A stretch of DNA of 64,000 bases from the NCBI RefSeq assembly GCF_020176955.2, contig NZ_JAIUCZ020000001.1:682001-746000 (forward strand). Reading direction: 5' to 3'. Of the stretch, positions 1 through 7,514 are shown one piece after another. A program made the position numbers and the translations under genes. The notes beneath the pieces were generated by a model. The model saw only the letters and a list, made by a program, of their open reading frames with translations. It was not told the DNA's origin and made no database searches. The stretch is from Nocardia sp. alder85J. Its GTDB lineage: Bacteria > Actinomycetota > Actinomycetes > Mycobacteriales > Mycobacteriaceae. Numbering within the stretch: position 1 is the first letter of the stretch; the number at the start of each line of letters is the position of its first letter.

Positions 1-390
1 CCCGCCGCCGGACACGTCGACGAACTGCTGGACATCGCGCTGCGGCTGGACCGCCCCGCCCGCCTGTACCGGCTGACCGATCTGGCGCTGGAATACCAGC
101 TCACCCGGCCCGGTCCGGCCCGCGACCACCTGGCCGGCCTGATCACCCCGCTGGCCGCGCACCCGGAACTGCTGGAAACGCTGGCCGGCTACCTGCATCA
201 CAATCTCAACCGCCGTCGCACCGCGGACCAGCTGCACATCCACCCCAACACGATCGACTACCGCCTCAAGCGCATCCAGTCCGTCACCGGCGTGGATCCG
301 GCCGACGTCTCGGGCCTGTGGCTGCTGGCCTCGGGCCTGCTCGTGCACCGCTTCCTGACCACGCCCCCGAATCCGGCCCGGCAGCCCTGA
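1..390 (+). CDS. PucR-type HTH transcriptional regulator, C-terminal part
   Basis: The gene is open at the left edge; 129 residues remain before TGA at 388-390. The visible part is a helical linker followed by the C-terminal helix-turn-helix of PucR/CdaR-type regulators. It shows the characteristic run LAGYLHHNLNRRRTADQLHI followed by HPNTIDYRLKRI (HTH_30-like). Members usually carry an N-terminal sensor or GGDEF-like domain, which lies outside the window. It reads toward the aldehyde dehydrogenase at 567, so it may regulate the neighbouring catabolic genes, but that is inference from position only. Confidence 0.85.
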   Translation, partial: PAAGHVDELLDIALRLDRPARLYRLTDLALEYQLTRPGPARDHLAGLITPLAAHPELLETLAGYLHHNLNRRRTADQLHIHPNTIDYRLKRIQSVTGVDPADVSGLWLLASGLLVHRFLTTPPNPARQP

Positions 391-430
391 TCGCGACCAC
401 GCCGCCCGCGCCTCGCGAATTCTCCCAATC

Positions 431-499
431 CCAACTGTTTGGTCGGCTATAGTTTCGGTCGGAACGACACATTTCGTTGAAAACCAACGAACTGGTTGA
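431..499. promoter_or_regulatory. Paired operator-like motifs upstream of the aldehyde dehydrogenase
   Basis: Two copies of the gapped motif CCAACnnnnTGGTYGR lie at 431-446 (CCAACTGTTTGGTCGG) and 484-499 (CCAACGAACTGGTTGA), with starts 53 bp apart. The same motif pair with 52 bp spacing lies in front of the acyl-CoA synthetase at 5496-5563, so this looks like a shared regulator binding arrangement. The nearest candidate regulator is the TetR protein at 5584-6168; this is inference. Confidence 0.6.
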
Positions 500-566
500 C
501 TACGGTGGAGGCCGGGACACAGTCCGGCGGCGCCTCGGCCGGGCAGGATTCGACACAGGGATGGAC

Positions 567-2006
567 ATGGATCGGCACAGCGACACGGTCTTCATCGACG
601 GCGAGTGGGTCCGCGCGCGCGGTTCGGCGCGGTACGACATCGTCTCGGCCTCGACCGAGGAGACGATCGCGACCGCCCCGGTCGGCTCCGCGGAGGATGT
701 CGACGCGGCGGTCGCGGCCGCCCGGCGGGCCTTCGACGATCCGTCGGGCTGGGCGAACTGGGAGCCGGCGCGGCGCGCGGCGGCACTGGAGCGGTTCGCC
801 GAGGTGCTCGACGAGCGCGGCCCCGAGATCGCCCGCCTGGTCACCGGCCAGAACGGTATGCCGATCACGATCTCCTCGGTATCGGAGGCGGTGATCCCCG
901 GAACGTTGTTGCGCTACTACGCGACGCTGCTGCGGGAGACCCCCACCGAGACCGAACGCCCGTCGGCGACCGGCGGCACCACGGTGGTCCGGCAGGTGCC
1001 GATCGGGGTGATCGCCGCGATCGTGCCGTGGAACTTCCCGCAGACCCTGACCTTCTACAAACTGGCCCCGGCGCTCGCGGCCGGTAACACCGTCGTGGTC
1101 AAACCGGCCCCGGAGACGACGCTGGACGCCTTCGTGGTCGCCGACGCCGCCACGGCGGCCGGGATTCCGCCGGGTGTGCTCAACATCGTCAGCGGCGGCC
1201 CGGACACCGGTGCGGCGCTGGTCGAACATCCGGGTGTGGACAAGGTGGCCTTCACCGGCTCGACTCGCGCCGGCCGCGGCATCGCCGAGACGTGCGGCCG
1301 GTTGCTGCGCCCGGTGACCCTGGAGCTGGGTGGCAAATCGGCCACCATCATCCTCGACGACGTCGATCTGGCCACCGAGGTCGGCAAGATGTTCACCTGC
1401 ACCCTGGTCAACAGCGGGCAGACCTGCATGCTCGGCACCCGGATCCTCGCCCCGCGCAGCCGGTACGCCGAGGTGGTCGACGCCTTCGCTGGACTGGTCG
1501 GCATGCTCCCCGTCGGTGACCCGTTCGATCCGGGCGTCATCCTCGGCCCGCTGGTCAGCGAGCGGCAGCGTGATCGGGTGGAGGCGTACATCGCCAAGGG
1601 CCGCGACGAGGCCCGGCTGGTGGCCGGCGGCACCCGCCCGGCGGGCCTGGACAAGGGCTGGTTCGTCGCGCCGACCGTCTTCGCCGACGTCGACAACGAC
1701 GCCGTCATCGCCCGCGAGGAGATCTTCGGCCCGGTGCTGGCCGTGATCCCCTACGACGGTGACGACGACGCGGTCCGCATCGCCAACGACTCCGCCTACG
1801 GACTGGGCGGCAGCGTGTGGAGCGCCGACGCCGAGCGCGCCCGCGCGGTCGCCACCCGGGTCCGCACCGGCACCGTCGGCGTGAACTTCTACCAGATCGA
1901 CCACCACAGCCCGTTCGGTGGCGTGAAGGACAGCGGCCTCGGCCGCGAACTGGGCCCGGAGGCGCTGACCTCCTACCGGCACACCCAGTCCGTGTACCTG
2001 GGCTGA
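567..2006 (+). CDS. Aldehyde dehydrogenase, NAD(P)-dependent (ALDH superfamily)
   Basis: A 479-residue enzyme that oxidises an aldehyde to its carboxylic acid with NAD(P). All landmarks are present: the PWNFPQ motif, the FTGST nucleotide-loop motif, the general base Glu253 in LELGG and the nucleophile Cys287 in NSGQTC. The length is normal for the family. ATG 567 is preferred because AGGGA lies 5 nt upstream; ATG 561 is also possible. A TTG further upstream at 477 would place the start inside a regulatory motif. A CoA ligase follows 57 bp downstream on the same strand, so aldehyde to acid to acyl-CoA is a plausible sequence. The substrate is unknown. Confidence 0.92.
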   Translation: MDRHSDTVFIDGEWVRARGSARYDIVSASTEETIATAPVGSAEDVDAAVAAARRAFDDPSGWANWEPARRAAALERFAEVLDERGPEIARLVTGQNGMPITISSVSEAVIPGTLLRYYATLLRETPTETERPSATGGTTVVRQVPIGVIAAIVPWNFPQTLTFYKLAPALAAGNTVVVKPAPETTLDAFVVADAATAAGIPPGVLNIVSGGPDTGAALVEHPGVDKVAFTGSTRAGRGIAETCGRLLRPVTLELGGKSATIILDDVDLATEVGKMFTCTLVNSGQTCMLGTRILAPRSRYAEVVDAFAGLVGMLPVGDPFDPGVILGPLVSERQRDRVEAYIAKGRDEARLVAGGTRPAGLDKGWFVAPTVFADVDNDAVIAREEIFGPVLAVIPYDGDDDAVRIANDSAYGLGGSVWSADAERARAVATRVRTGTVGVNFYQIDHHSPFGGVKDSGLGRELGPEALTSYRHTQSVYLG

Positions 2007-2063
2007 GTACTGTCATTCGGGATCCGGGGCGACGAGGCCCCGCAGCGAGATCGGAATTGCGTC

Positions 2064-3671
2064 ATGTTCTCGACCGTCGACGAGGTGTTCCGGGATCGGG
2101 TGCGGCGGACGCCGGACGCCCCGGTCGCCGACTGTGGCAGGGGCCCGGTGACATTCGCCGAACTGGACGCGCGAACCGACCGGCTCGCGGCCGGTCTCAC
2201 CGCCCTCGGGGTGCGGCCCGGCGACCGGATCGCGCTGATCGTGCCGAACCGCGCTGAGATGATCGAACTGCTCATCGCGACCGCGAAATGCGGTGCGGTG
2301 CAGGTCCCGCTGAACTACTGGCTGCGCGGGGAATTCCTGCGCTACCAGCTCGCGGACTGCGGGGCCCGGCTGCTGATCGCCGACGACCTCGGCTACGCCT
2401 CGGCGGCCCCGCTGCTCGGCGAGACCGAGATCGAGCAGGTGGTGCTGCTGGATCCACCGCCCGGTGAGCCGGCGCCGGACCGCGTCCGCTACGCCGACCT
2501 GCTCGCCACCGACGCGGAATGGACGCCGCGACAAGCAAATCCGTCCGATCTGCTGGCCATCCTCTACACCTCGGGAACCACCGCGCTGCCGAAAGGCTGC
2601 ATGCTCAGCACCGGCTACTACGTCACGGTGGGCCGCTCCTACGGCGAACGCGGCTGGGTCCGCCCCGGCGACCGGGTGTACACCGCGTTCCCGCTGTTCC
2701 ATTCCAGCGGCCAGATGGTGGCTTTCATGTCGGCCCTGGTCAACGATGCCGATATCGTCGTCGCACCGGAATTCCACGCCGCCACCTTCATGGCCGATGC
2801 CCGCGCGGCCGGCGCCACCATGCTGGTCGGCGTCGGCGTGATGGCCCAGGCCATCCTGGAGCAGCCCCCGCATCCCGACGACGCCACCTCCCGGTTCCGC
2901 CTGGCCTCCTGGGTCCCGCTCCCCGCCGACCGGCAGGAGGAGTTCGAGGCCCGCTTCGCCACCCCGGTGATGTCGGAGGGCTACGGCCAGACCGAATGCG
3001 TGCCGATCTCGGCGAGCGCCGTCGACGGCCGCCGCGTGCGCACCTCCTCCGGACTCACCGCCCCGCTGATCGACGTCCGCATCGTCGACGAGCACGACGA
3101 CGAGGTGCCCACCGGCCGCTCCGGCGAGATCGTGGTCCGCCCCCGGGTCCCCGATGCCACCTTCCACGGTTACTGGAACAAGCCGGCCGAAACGGTCGCC
3201 ACCTGGCGCGACCTGTGGCACCACACCGGCGATTTCGGTCTCCTGGACGCCGACGGCTACCTGCACTTCGTGGACCGCAAGAAGGACGTGCTCCGCCGCC
3301 GCGGCGAGAACGTGTCCTCACTGCAACTGGAACAGGTCATCCGCACCCACCCCGCCGTCGCCGACATCGCCGTCTGCGCGGTCCCGGCCCCCCTCGGCGA
3401 CGACGACATCAAGGCGTGCGTCGTCCTCGAACCGGACCGAACCTTCACTCCCGCCGACCTTTTCGAATTCCTGCGCGACCGGGTGCCGTACTTCGCGATT
3501 CCGCGCTACCTGCAACTGCGCACCGAACTCCCGGTGAACGCACTCGGCCGGGTCATGAAACACGTCCTGCGCGACGAGGGCGTGGGCCCGGACGTCGCGG
3601 ACCTGGAAGCCCTGGGCCTGGTGGTGCCCCGCGACGAACGCCGCGGCCCGGCCCGCGACCGGGTGAGCTGA
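2064..3671 (+). CDS. Acyl-CoA ligase, CaiC-like (AMP-binding superfamily)
   Basis: A 535-residue adenylate-forming ligase that activates a carboxylate with ATP and CoA. The AMP-binding signature YTSGTTALPKG, the GYGQTE motif, HTGDFG and DRKKDVLRRRGENVSS are all visible, and a C-terminal Lys lies in the GRVMKH motif. The RRRGENVSS form resembles crotonobetaine/carnitine-CoA ligases (CaiC group) rather than long-chain FadD, but the substrate is not proven. It follows the aldehyde dehydrogenase by 57 bp and probably shares its transcript. A strong hairpin at 3792-3818 separates it from the convergent gene. Confidence 0.88.
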   Translation: MFSTVDEVFRDRVRRTPDAPVADCGRGPVTFAELDARTDRLAAGLTALGVRPGDRIALIVPNRAEMIELLIATAKCGAVQVPLNYWLRGEFLRYQLADCGARLLIADDLGYASAAPLLGETEIEQVVLLDPPPGEPAPDRVRYADLLATDAEWTPRQANPSDLLAILYTSGTTALPKGCMLSTGYYVTVGRSYGERGWVRPGDRVYTAFPLFHSSGQMVAFMSALVNDADIVVAPEFHAATFMADARAAGATMLVGVGVMAQAILEQPPHPDDATSRFRLASWVPLPADRQEEFEARFATPVMSEGYGQTECVPISASAVDGRRVRTSSGLTAPLIDVRIVDEHDDEVPTGRSGEIVVRPRVPDATFHGYWNKPAETVATWRDLWHHTGDFGLLDADGYLHFVDRKKDVLRRRGENVSSLQLEQVIRTHPAVADIAVCAVPAPLGDDDIKACVVLEPDRTFTPADLFEFLRDRVPYFAIPRYLQLRTELPVNALGRVMKHVLRDEGVGPDVADLEALGLVVPRDERRGPARDRVS

Positions 3672-3791
3672 CCGGCCGGACGCGACCGCCACTCCCGATC
3701 CGCCTGTCCCGCAGTAGAATTCGACCGACCGCCTGGCACTGTTCGCCCGGCGGGTGGCCGAACTCGCTCAGGGCCACGATCTCGGCGTGCC

Positions 3792-3818
3792 GACCGGGCC
3801 GGTGGATCCGGCCCGGTC
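3792..3818. terminator. Bidirectional terminator-like hairpin
   Basis: A perfect 11 bp stem (GACCGGGCCGG, loop TGGAT) lies between two convergent ligase genes ending at 3671 and 3827. There is no clear T-run, as is common in GC-rich actinobacteria. Its position between convergent genes supports a shared terminator. Confidence 0.6.
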
Positions 3819-3826
3819 CGCCGAAT

Positions 3827-5452
3827 TCAGTTCGCCGGGTGGTGGGCCGCCTCGGCCAGTTCCCGCGCGCGGGGGTAGTCGGCCTTGCCGTTGGGGGAGC
3901 GGGGGACGGTCTCGACCAGGGCGATCGACTTGGGTGCCTTGTATCCGGCCAGCCGGGCCTTGACGTGGGCGATGAGGTCGGGCACGGCGGGGTGAGTGCC
4001 CTCGACCGGGGCGACGACGGCGCAGACCGCCTGTCCCCAGTGCGGATCGGGGACACCGACCACGAGGGCGTCGGCGACGTCGGGGTGACCGAGCAGCACC
4101 GCCTCCACCTCCTCGGTGTAGATCTTCTCCCCGGCGCTGTTGATACACAACGAATCCCGGCCCAGCAGCCGGATACGGCCGTCGGCGTCGACCAGCGCGC
4201 GGTCGCCGGGCATCGCCATCCGGACGCCGTCGACGGTCACGAAGGTGGTGGCGGATTTCGCCACGTCCTTGTAATAGCCGAGCGGGACGCGGCTGCCGAC
4301 CGCGAGCCGGCCGATGACGCCGGAACCCGGTGCGACGGGCCGCAATTCGTCGTCCAGCACCGCGGCGTGCGGGCCGAACTCGAAACGCGCGGTGGTCGCG
4401 ACGTTCTCCTTGGTCGAGATGGACCAGCCCATGCCGAAGCCCTCGGAGGAGGAGAAGCCGTCCACGATCACCAGCGACGGACACTGTTCCAGCAGACCGG
4501 CTTTCACCGCATCGCTGAGGAACGCCCCGGAGGAGAGGATGTTGTCCAGGCAGGAGATGTCCCAGCGGCCGGGCTCGCGGGCCATGGTCTCGAGGATCGG
4601 GCGGCCGAACGCGTCGCCGACCATCGCGAGGCTGCGCACCCGCAGCCCGTGGATGGTGTCCAGCAGTTCCACCGGATCGAATCCGTTGCCGCCCAGCGAG
4701 ATCACACAGCCGCCGGCGTTGAGCGTCATGTACCCGCCGAACAGGCCGGTGCCGTGCATCATCGGGCTCGCGGAGATGTGGGTGCGGCCCGGCTCGGTGA
4801 TCAGCGGCCGGATGCCCGGGATACCGTCCTCGATCGGATACGACGGCGGCCCGACCGAATTGAGCTGGAGGAAGATGTCGGACTGGGTCCACATCACGCC
4901 CTTGGGCAGGCCGGTGGTGCCGCCGGTGTACAGCAGGAACAGGTCGTCGCCGCTGCGGCCCCAGCGCGAGCGGGTGTGCTCACCGCCGCCTGCCGCGGCG
5001 GCCTGCTCGTACGGGATCGCCCAGTCCGGGCACGGCGCGGTGCCGTCGTCCACGTGCAACCAGGTGCGGATGCCGGTCAGATCGGGGCGGACCTCGGCGA
5101 CCTGCTCGGTGAAACAGCCGTGGAAGACCACCGCGGTGATGTCGGCGTCGCGCCACAGGTACAGCAGTTCGTCGCGGCGGTACCGGTAGTTGGTGTTCAC
5201 CGCGGGGATGCCGATCTTGGCGGCGGCGAACATGACCTCGAGGTATTCCGGCGCGTTGCGCAGGCACAGTGCGACCCGGTCGTCGCGGGAGGCCCGCTCG
5301 TCGAGCAGGGTGGTGCCGATACCGTCGGCCCGGCGGTCGAATTCGGCCCAGGTGAACAGCTTTTCGCGCTGCCGCTGGGCGGGCGCGGCGGGTAGGGCGC
5401 CGGCGATCATCTCCCAGAAGTCGGCGAAATTCCAGTGGCTCGGTTCGAACAT
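3827..5452 (-). CDS. Acyl-CoA synthetase, FadD-type
   Basis: A 541-residue adenylate-forming enzyme. The P-loop-like signature YTGGTTGLPKGVMW, the DGFSSSEG motif, GDRALVDADG, the hinge LGRDSLCINSAGEKIYTEEVE and the C-terminal catalytic-lysine region SPNGKADY are present. This pattern fits actinobacterial FadD17/FadD19-like synthetases that activate bulky or medium-chain acids; the substrate is inferred only. ATG 5452 is chosen because GAGGGTG lies about 10 nt upstream; longer in-frame starts would run into the promoter motifs at 5496-5563. It is a single gene with its own paired motif promoter, next to the TetR gene. Confidence 0.88.
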   Translation of the reverse strand: MFEPSHWNFADFWEMIAGALPAAPAQRQREKLFTWAEFDRRADGIGTTLLDERASRDDRVALCLRNAPEYLEVMFAAAKIGIPAVNTNYRYRRDELLYLWRDADITAVVFHGCFTEQVAEVRPDLTGIRTWLHVDDGTAPCPDWAIPYEQAAAAGGGEHTRSRWGRSGDDLFLLYTGGTTGLPKGVMWTQSDIFLQLNSVGPPSYPIEDGIPGIRPLITEPGRTHISASPMMHGTGLFGGYMTLNAGGCVISLGGNGFDPVELLDTIHGLRVRSLAMVGDAFGRPILETMAREPGRWDISCLDNILSSGAFLSDAVKAGLLEQCPSLVIVDGFSSSEGFGMGWSISTKENVATTARFEFGPHAAVLDDELRPVAPGSGVIGRLAVGSRVPLGYYKDVAKSATTFVTVDGVRMAMPGDRALVDADGRIRLLGRDSLCINSAGEKIYTEEVEAVLLGHPDVADALVVGVPDPHWGQAVCAVVAPVEGTHPAVPDLIAHVKARLAGYKAPKSIALVETVPRSPNGKADYPRARELAEAAHHPAN

Positions 5453-5495
5453 GCGGCACACCCTCGTCGGTAGACCTGTGGATGCCCCCATTTTG

Positions 5496-5563
5496 CCAAC
5501 CATGTGGTCGGTTGTGGGTGGAATCGACGAATCTCGGGGGTTGATAACCAACTAACTGGTTGA
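5496..5563. promoter_or_regulatory. Paired operator-like motifs upstream of the FadD-type synthetase
   Basis: Motifs at 5496-5511 (CCAACCATGTGGTCGG) and 5548-5563 (CCAACTAACTGGTTGA) match CCAACnnnnTGGTYGR, with starts 52 bp apart. They mirror the pair at 431-446 and 484-499, including which copy ends in TCGG and which in TTGA. They lie 44-111 bp upstream of the ATG at 5452. Confidence 0.6.
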
Positions 5564-5583
5564 GGACGCGATTTCGGGCCGGG

Positions 5584-6168
5584 TTACTTCGCGATGATGC
5601 CGCTCATGATGAAGTCGGTCAGCTCGCCGACCATGGTGGCCTGCGCCTTGGCCGTGGCGGGATGGAACCAGTTCGGCATATAGGCCAGGATGCCGATCAC
5701 CGAGTACAGCACCGCGTCGACATCGATCTCACGGAACTCCCCGGTGCGCACGCCCGCGCGCAGCAGCTGCTTGGTGAACCGCTCGTACTTGTCCACGCCC
5801 CGGCGGATGTCCGCGGCCTGCTCCTCGGGCAGATGCTGATCGATCCAGGGCAATTCCTGGAAGAACACCACCAGCTCGTCGTGCCGGGTGGCGACATGGT
5901 CGACCTGTAACGCGATCAGCTCGCGCAGCCGATCGGTCGCCGTGCCCTCCTTCGGCACCCGGCCGACGAGTTTCAGCGTCGCGTCGATCTGCACCGACAG
6001 CAACTCGTGCAGAATCGCGCTCTTGGAGGGGTAGTAGTGGTAGAGCGTGCCCTTGTTCAGCCCGACCTGGTCCGCGATGGCGTCCATCGTCGCCGCGCTG
6101 TAGCCTTGCTCGCGGATGATTCGAGCGGCTGTCGCATATACTTCGTCGCGCCGGGACGGCCTGGGCAC
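5584..6168 (-). CDS. TetR family transcriptional regulator
   Basis: A 194-residue regulator with an N-terminal TetR helix-turn-helix (IREQGYSAATMDAIADQVG followed by LNKGTLYHYYPSK) and an all-helical ligand-binding C-terminal domain of the KstR2/FadR-like type. The start is GTG 6168, preceded by AAGGAG. It sits next to an acyl-CoA synthetase and in a region with repeated CCAACnnnnTGGTYGR motifs, so an acyl-CoA or related ligand is plausible. A separate 19 bp palindrome lies only 18 bp upstream of its start and is a good autoregulatory site. Which of the two motifs it recognises is unresolved. Confidence 0.9.
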   Translation of the reverse strand: MPRPSRRDEVYATAARIIREQGYSAATMDAIADQVGLNKGTLYHYYPSKSAILHELLSVQIDATLKLVGRVPKEGTATDRLRELIALQVDHVATRHDELVVFFQELPWIDQHLPEEQAADIRRGVDKYERFTKQLLRAGVRTGEFREIDVDAVLYSVIGILAYMPNWFHPATAKAQATMVGELTDFIMSGIIAK

Positions 6169-6186
6169 GGGACTCCTTCCACTGAC

Positions 6187-6205
6187 ATGATGTTCCGAAC
6201 ATCAT
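6187..6205. promoter_or_regulatory. 19 bp palindrome upstream of the TetR gene
   Basis: ATGATGTTC-C-GAACATCAT is a perfect inverted repeat with 9 bp arms and a single central base, 18 bp upstream of the TetR start at 6168. Size and position fit an autoregulatory TetR operator. No second copy was noticed in the window. Confidence 0.6.
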
Positions 6206-6259
6206 AGGTCCGCGTACTGCCCCGGCGGTCGTGGTCGTGGTGTTAGCTACGTCCCATTA

Positions 6260-6275
6260 TCAAATAAGTGGTTGG
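6260..6275. promoter_or_regulatory. Degenerate copy of the CCAAC motif
   Basis: TCAAATAAGTGGTTGG is the reverse-oriented motif with two mismatches in the conserved positions. It lies between the end of the TauD-type gene and the TetR promoter. Confidence 0.35.
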
Positions 6276-6304
6276 TTACGAGAGGGTGACCGCCGGCCGC
6301 CCGG

Positions 6305-7150
6305 TCAGCGGATGGGTTCCTCGCCGAGCACGGTGGTGCGCAACATCTCTCGCGGCGAGTCGAGCGGATAGGGCGCCGCGCGGTGCAGCACCCCGCTGTT
6401 GTCCCAGACGACGGTGTCGCCGATCGACCAGTCGTGGCTGTACACGCGTTCGGGCACGGTCGCCCGGTCGAGCAACTGCTCCAGCAATGCGCGCCCGGCG
6501 TCGAGATCCATCCCCACCACGTGGTCGGCGGAGGCGCCGAGCACCAGCGAGCGGCGGCCGCTGCGATGGGTCCAGACCAGCGGGTGTTCCGAGGTCCGCC
6601 GCGCGCGCCAGCGGGCCAGCTGTGCGAGGGAGGGATCCGGTTCGATGCGGCGCTGCGAGGCTTCCAGCGAATGCACCACCCGCAGCCGGCCGAAGCGGTC
6701 CTTCTCCTCGTCGCTCAGTGCGTCGTAGGCCGCGTACGAATTGGCGAACTCGGTCTCCCCGCCGCTGTCGGCCACCTGCTTGGCGGTGAGAATCGTTGCC
6801 TTCAAAGGGTATTCGTCGTCGACCGGGGTGCAGCCGTCGATGTGCCAGTCGAAGGTGGCGCGCAGATAGGTGGCTCCGGAATTCTTCGAGGCGTCCAAGG
6901 TCACCGGATAGATACCCGACACCGGATGCCGCCCGTCGTTGGAGTGATCGATCGCGCCGAGCCGCGCGCAGAACGCCACCTGGGCCGCCGGTTCGAGGTA
7001 CAGCCCGCGGAAGACGAGCACCCCGTTGTCCTCCAGCGCCGCCAGGATCGCGTCGATCAGCCCGGCGTCGTGAGTCAGGCGGCCGGCGTCGACCCCGGTC
7101 ACCTCGGCCCCGACGCTGCCGGTGAGTTTCTCGACGGTCAATGTGGTCAT
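6305..7150 (-). CDS. TauD/TfdA family Fe(II)/2-oxoglutarate dioxygenase
   Basis: A 281-residue non-haem iron oxygenase of the TauD/TfdA group, which hydroxylates a substrate while decarboxylating 2-oxoglutarate. The facial triad is visible as His103-x-Asp105 (DWHIDG) and His256 (VLHRA), with the 2-oxoglutarate-binding Arg near 271 (EMLRTT). The start is ATG 7150 with GAAGGA upstream. It is the last gene of the five-gene minus-strand operon that begins at 10636, 31 bp after the 110-residue protein. Carnitine, taurine and aryloxyacid oxygenases all belong to this superfamily, so the substrate is not assignable. Confidence 0.88.
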   Translation of the reverse strand: MTTLTVEKLTGSVGAEVTGVDAGRLTHDAGLIDAILAALEDNGVLVFRGLYLEPAAQVAFCARLGAIDHSNDGRHPVSGIYPVTLDASKNSGATYLRATFDWHIDGCTPVDDEYPLKATILTAKQVADSGGETEFANSYAAYDALSDEEKDRFGRLRVVHSLEASQRRIEPDPSLAQLARWRARRTSEHPLVWTHRSGRRSLVLGASADHVVGMDLDAGRALLEQLLDRATVPERVYSHDWSIGDTVVWDNSGVLHRAAPYPLDSPREMLRTTVLGEEPIR

Positions 7151-7181
7151 ATCTCTGTCCTTCCCGTCACGGAATCGGTTG

Positions 7182-7514
7182 TCACGGAATCGGTTCGCCG
7201 ACCCGGTCGAGCACCGCGTTCGCCGCGTCGACCACCTTCGGCTGCCGGAAGATCTCGACCGCCATCGCGACGGTGATCAGCGAATAGAGGAGGTACAGCA
7301 GATTCAGCGCGTCCTCGGGCAATTCGTCGAGCGAGAACTTGTCGCAGTACTCGATGGCCTCCTCGGCGCGGGGGAAGAAGGCGTCGTAGAAGGCGAGCAG
7401 TTCGGCCATGGAGCTGTCCAGCCGGCGCCGGTACCGCTGCGCCTCGGTGGGCAGGCACCAGCGGTCGGCGTACGGTTCGAGTTCGGCGAAGGCGCCGGGC
7501 AGGCGATCGGTCAC
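7182..7514 (-). CDS. 110-residue Rieske-oxygenase partner protein (copy A)
   Basis: A small acidic, mainly helical protein of unknown family. Its GTG start overlaps the stop of the Rieske oxygenase gene in a GTGA, implying translational coupling and a fixed stoichiometry. Conserved blocks shared with copy B at 12600-12932 are WCLPTEAQRY (19-28), AFYDA (41-45), FSLDELP (60-66), NL-x2-LLYS (71-78) and a C-terminal EPIP. By hand alignment the two 110-residue proteins match at 55 positions without gaps. It does not resemble the classic 160-180 residue beta subunit of ring-hydroxylating dioxygenases. A role as accessory or small subunit is inferred from coupling alone. Confidence 0.8.
   Translation of the reverse strand: MTDRLPGAFAELEPYADRWCLPTEAQRYRRRLDSSMAELLAFYDAFFPRAEEAIEYCDKFSLDELPEDALNLLYLLYSLITVAMAVEIFRQPKVVDAANAVLDRVGEPIP

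Noticed and set aside
477..566. TTG start extending the first aldehyde dehydrogenase by 30 residues
   Set aside because: The extension covers an operator-like motif and lacks family similarity; ATG 567 has the better ribosome site and normal length.
447..1982. Long minus-strand open frame opposite the first aldehyde dehydrogenase
   Set aside because: It is a GC-skew shadow: the plus strand encodes a complete ALDH with all catalytic motifs, while the minus frame shows no family pattern.
7182..7514. Calling the 110-residue protein a ring-hydroxylating dioxygenase beta subunit
   Set aside because: It is about 60 residues too short and its conserved motifs do not resemble the beta-subunit fold; only the gene position is similar.
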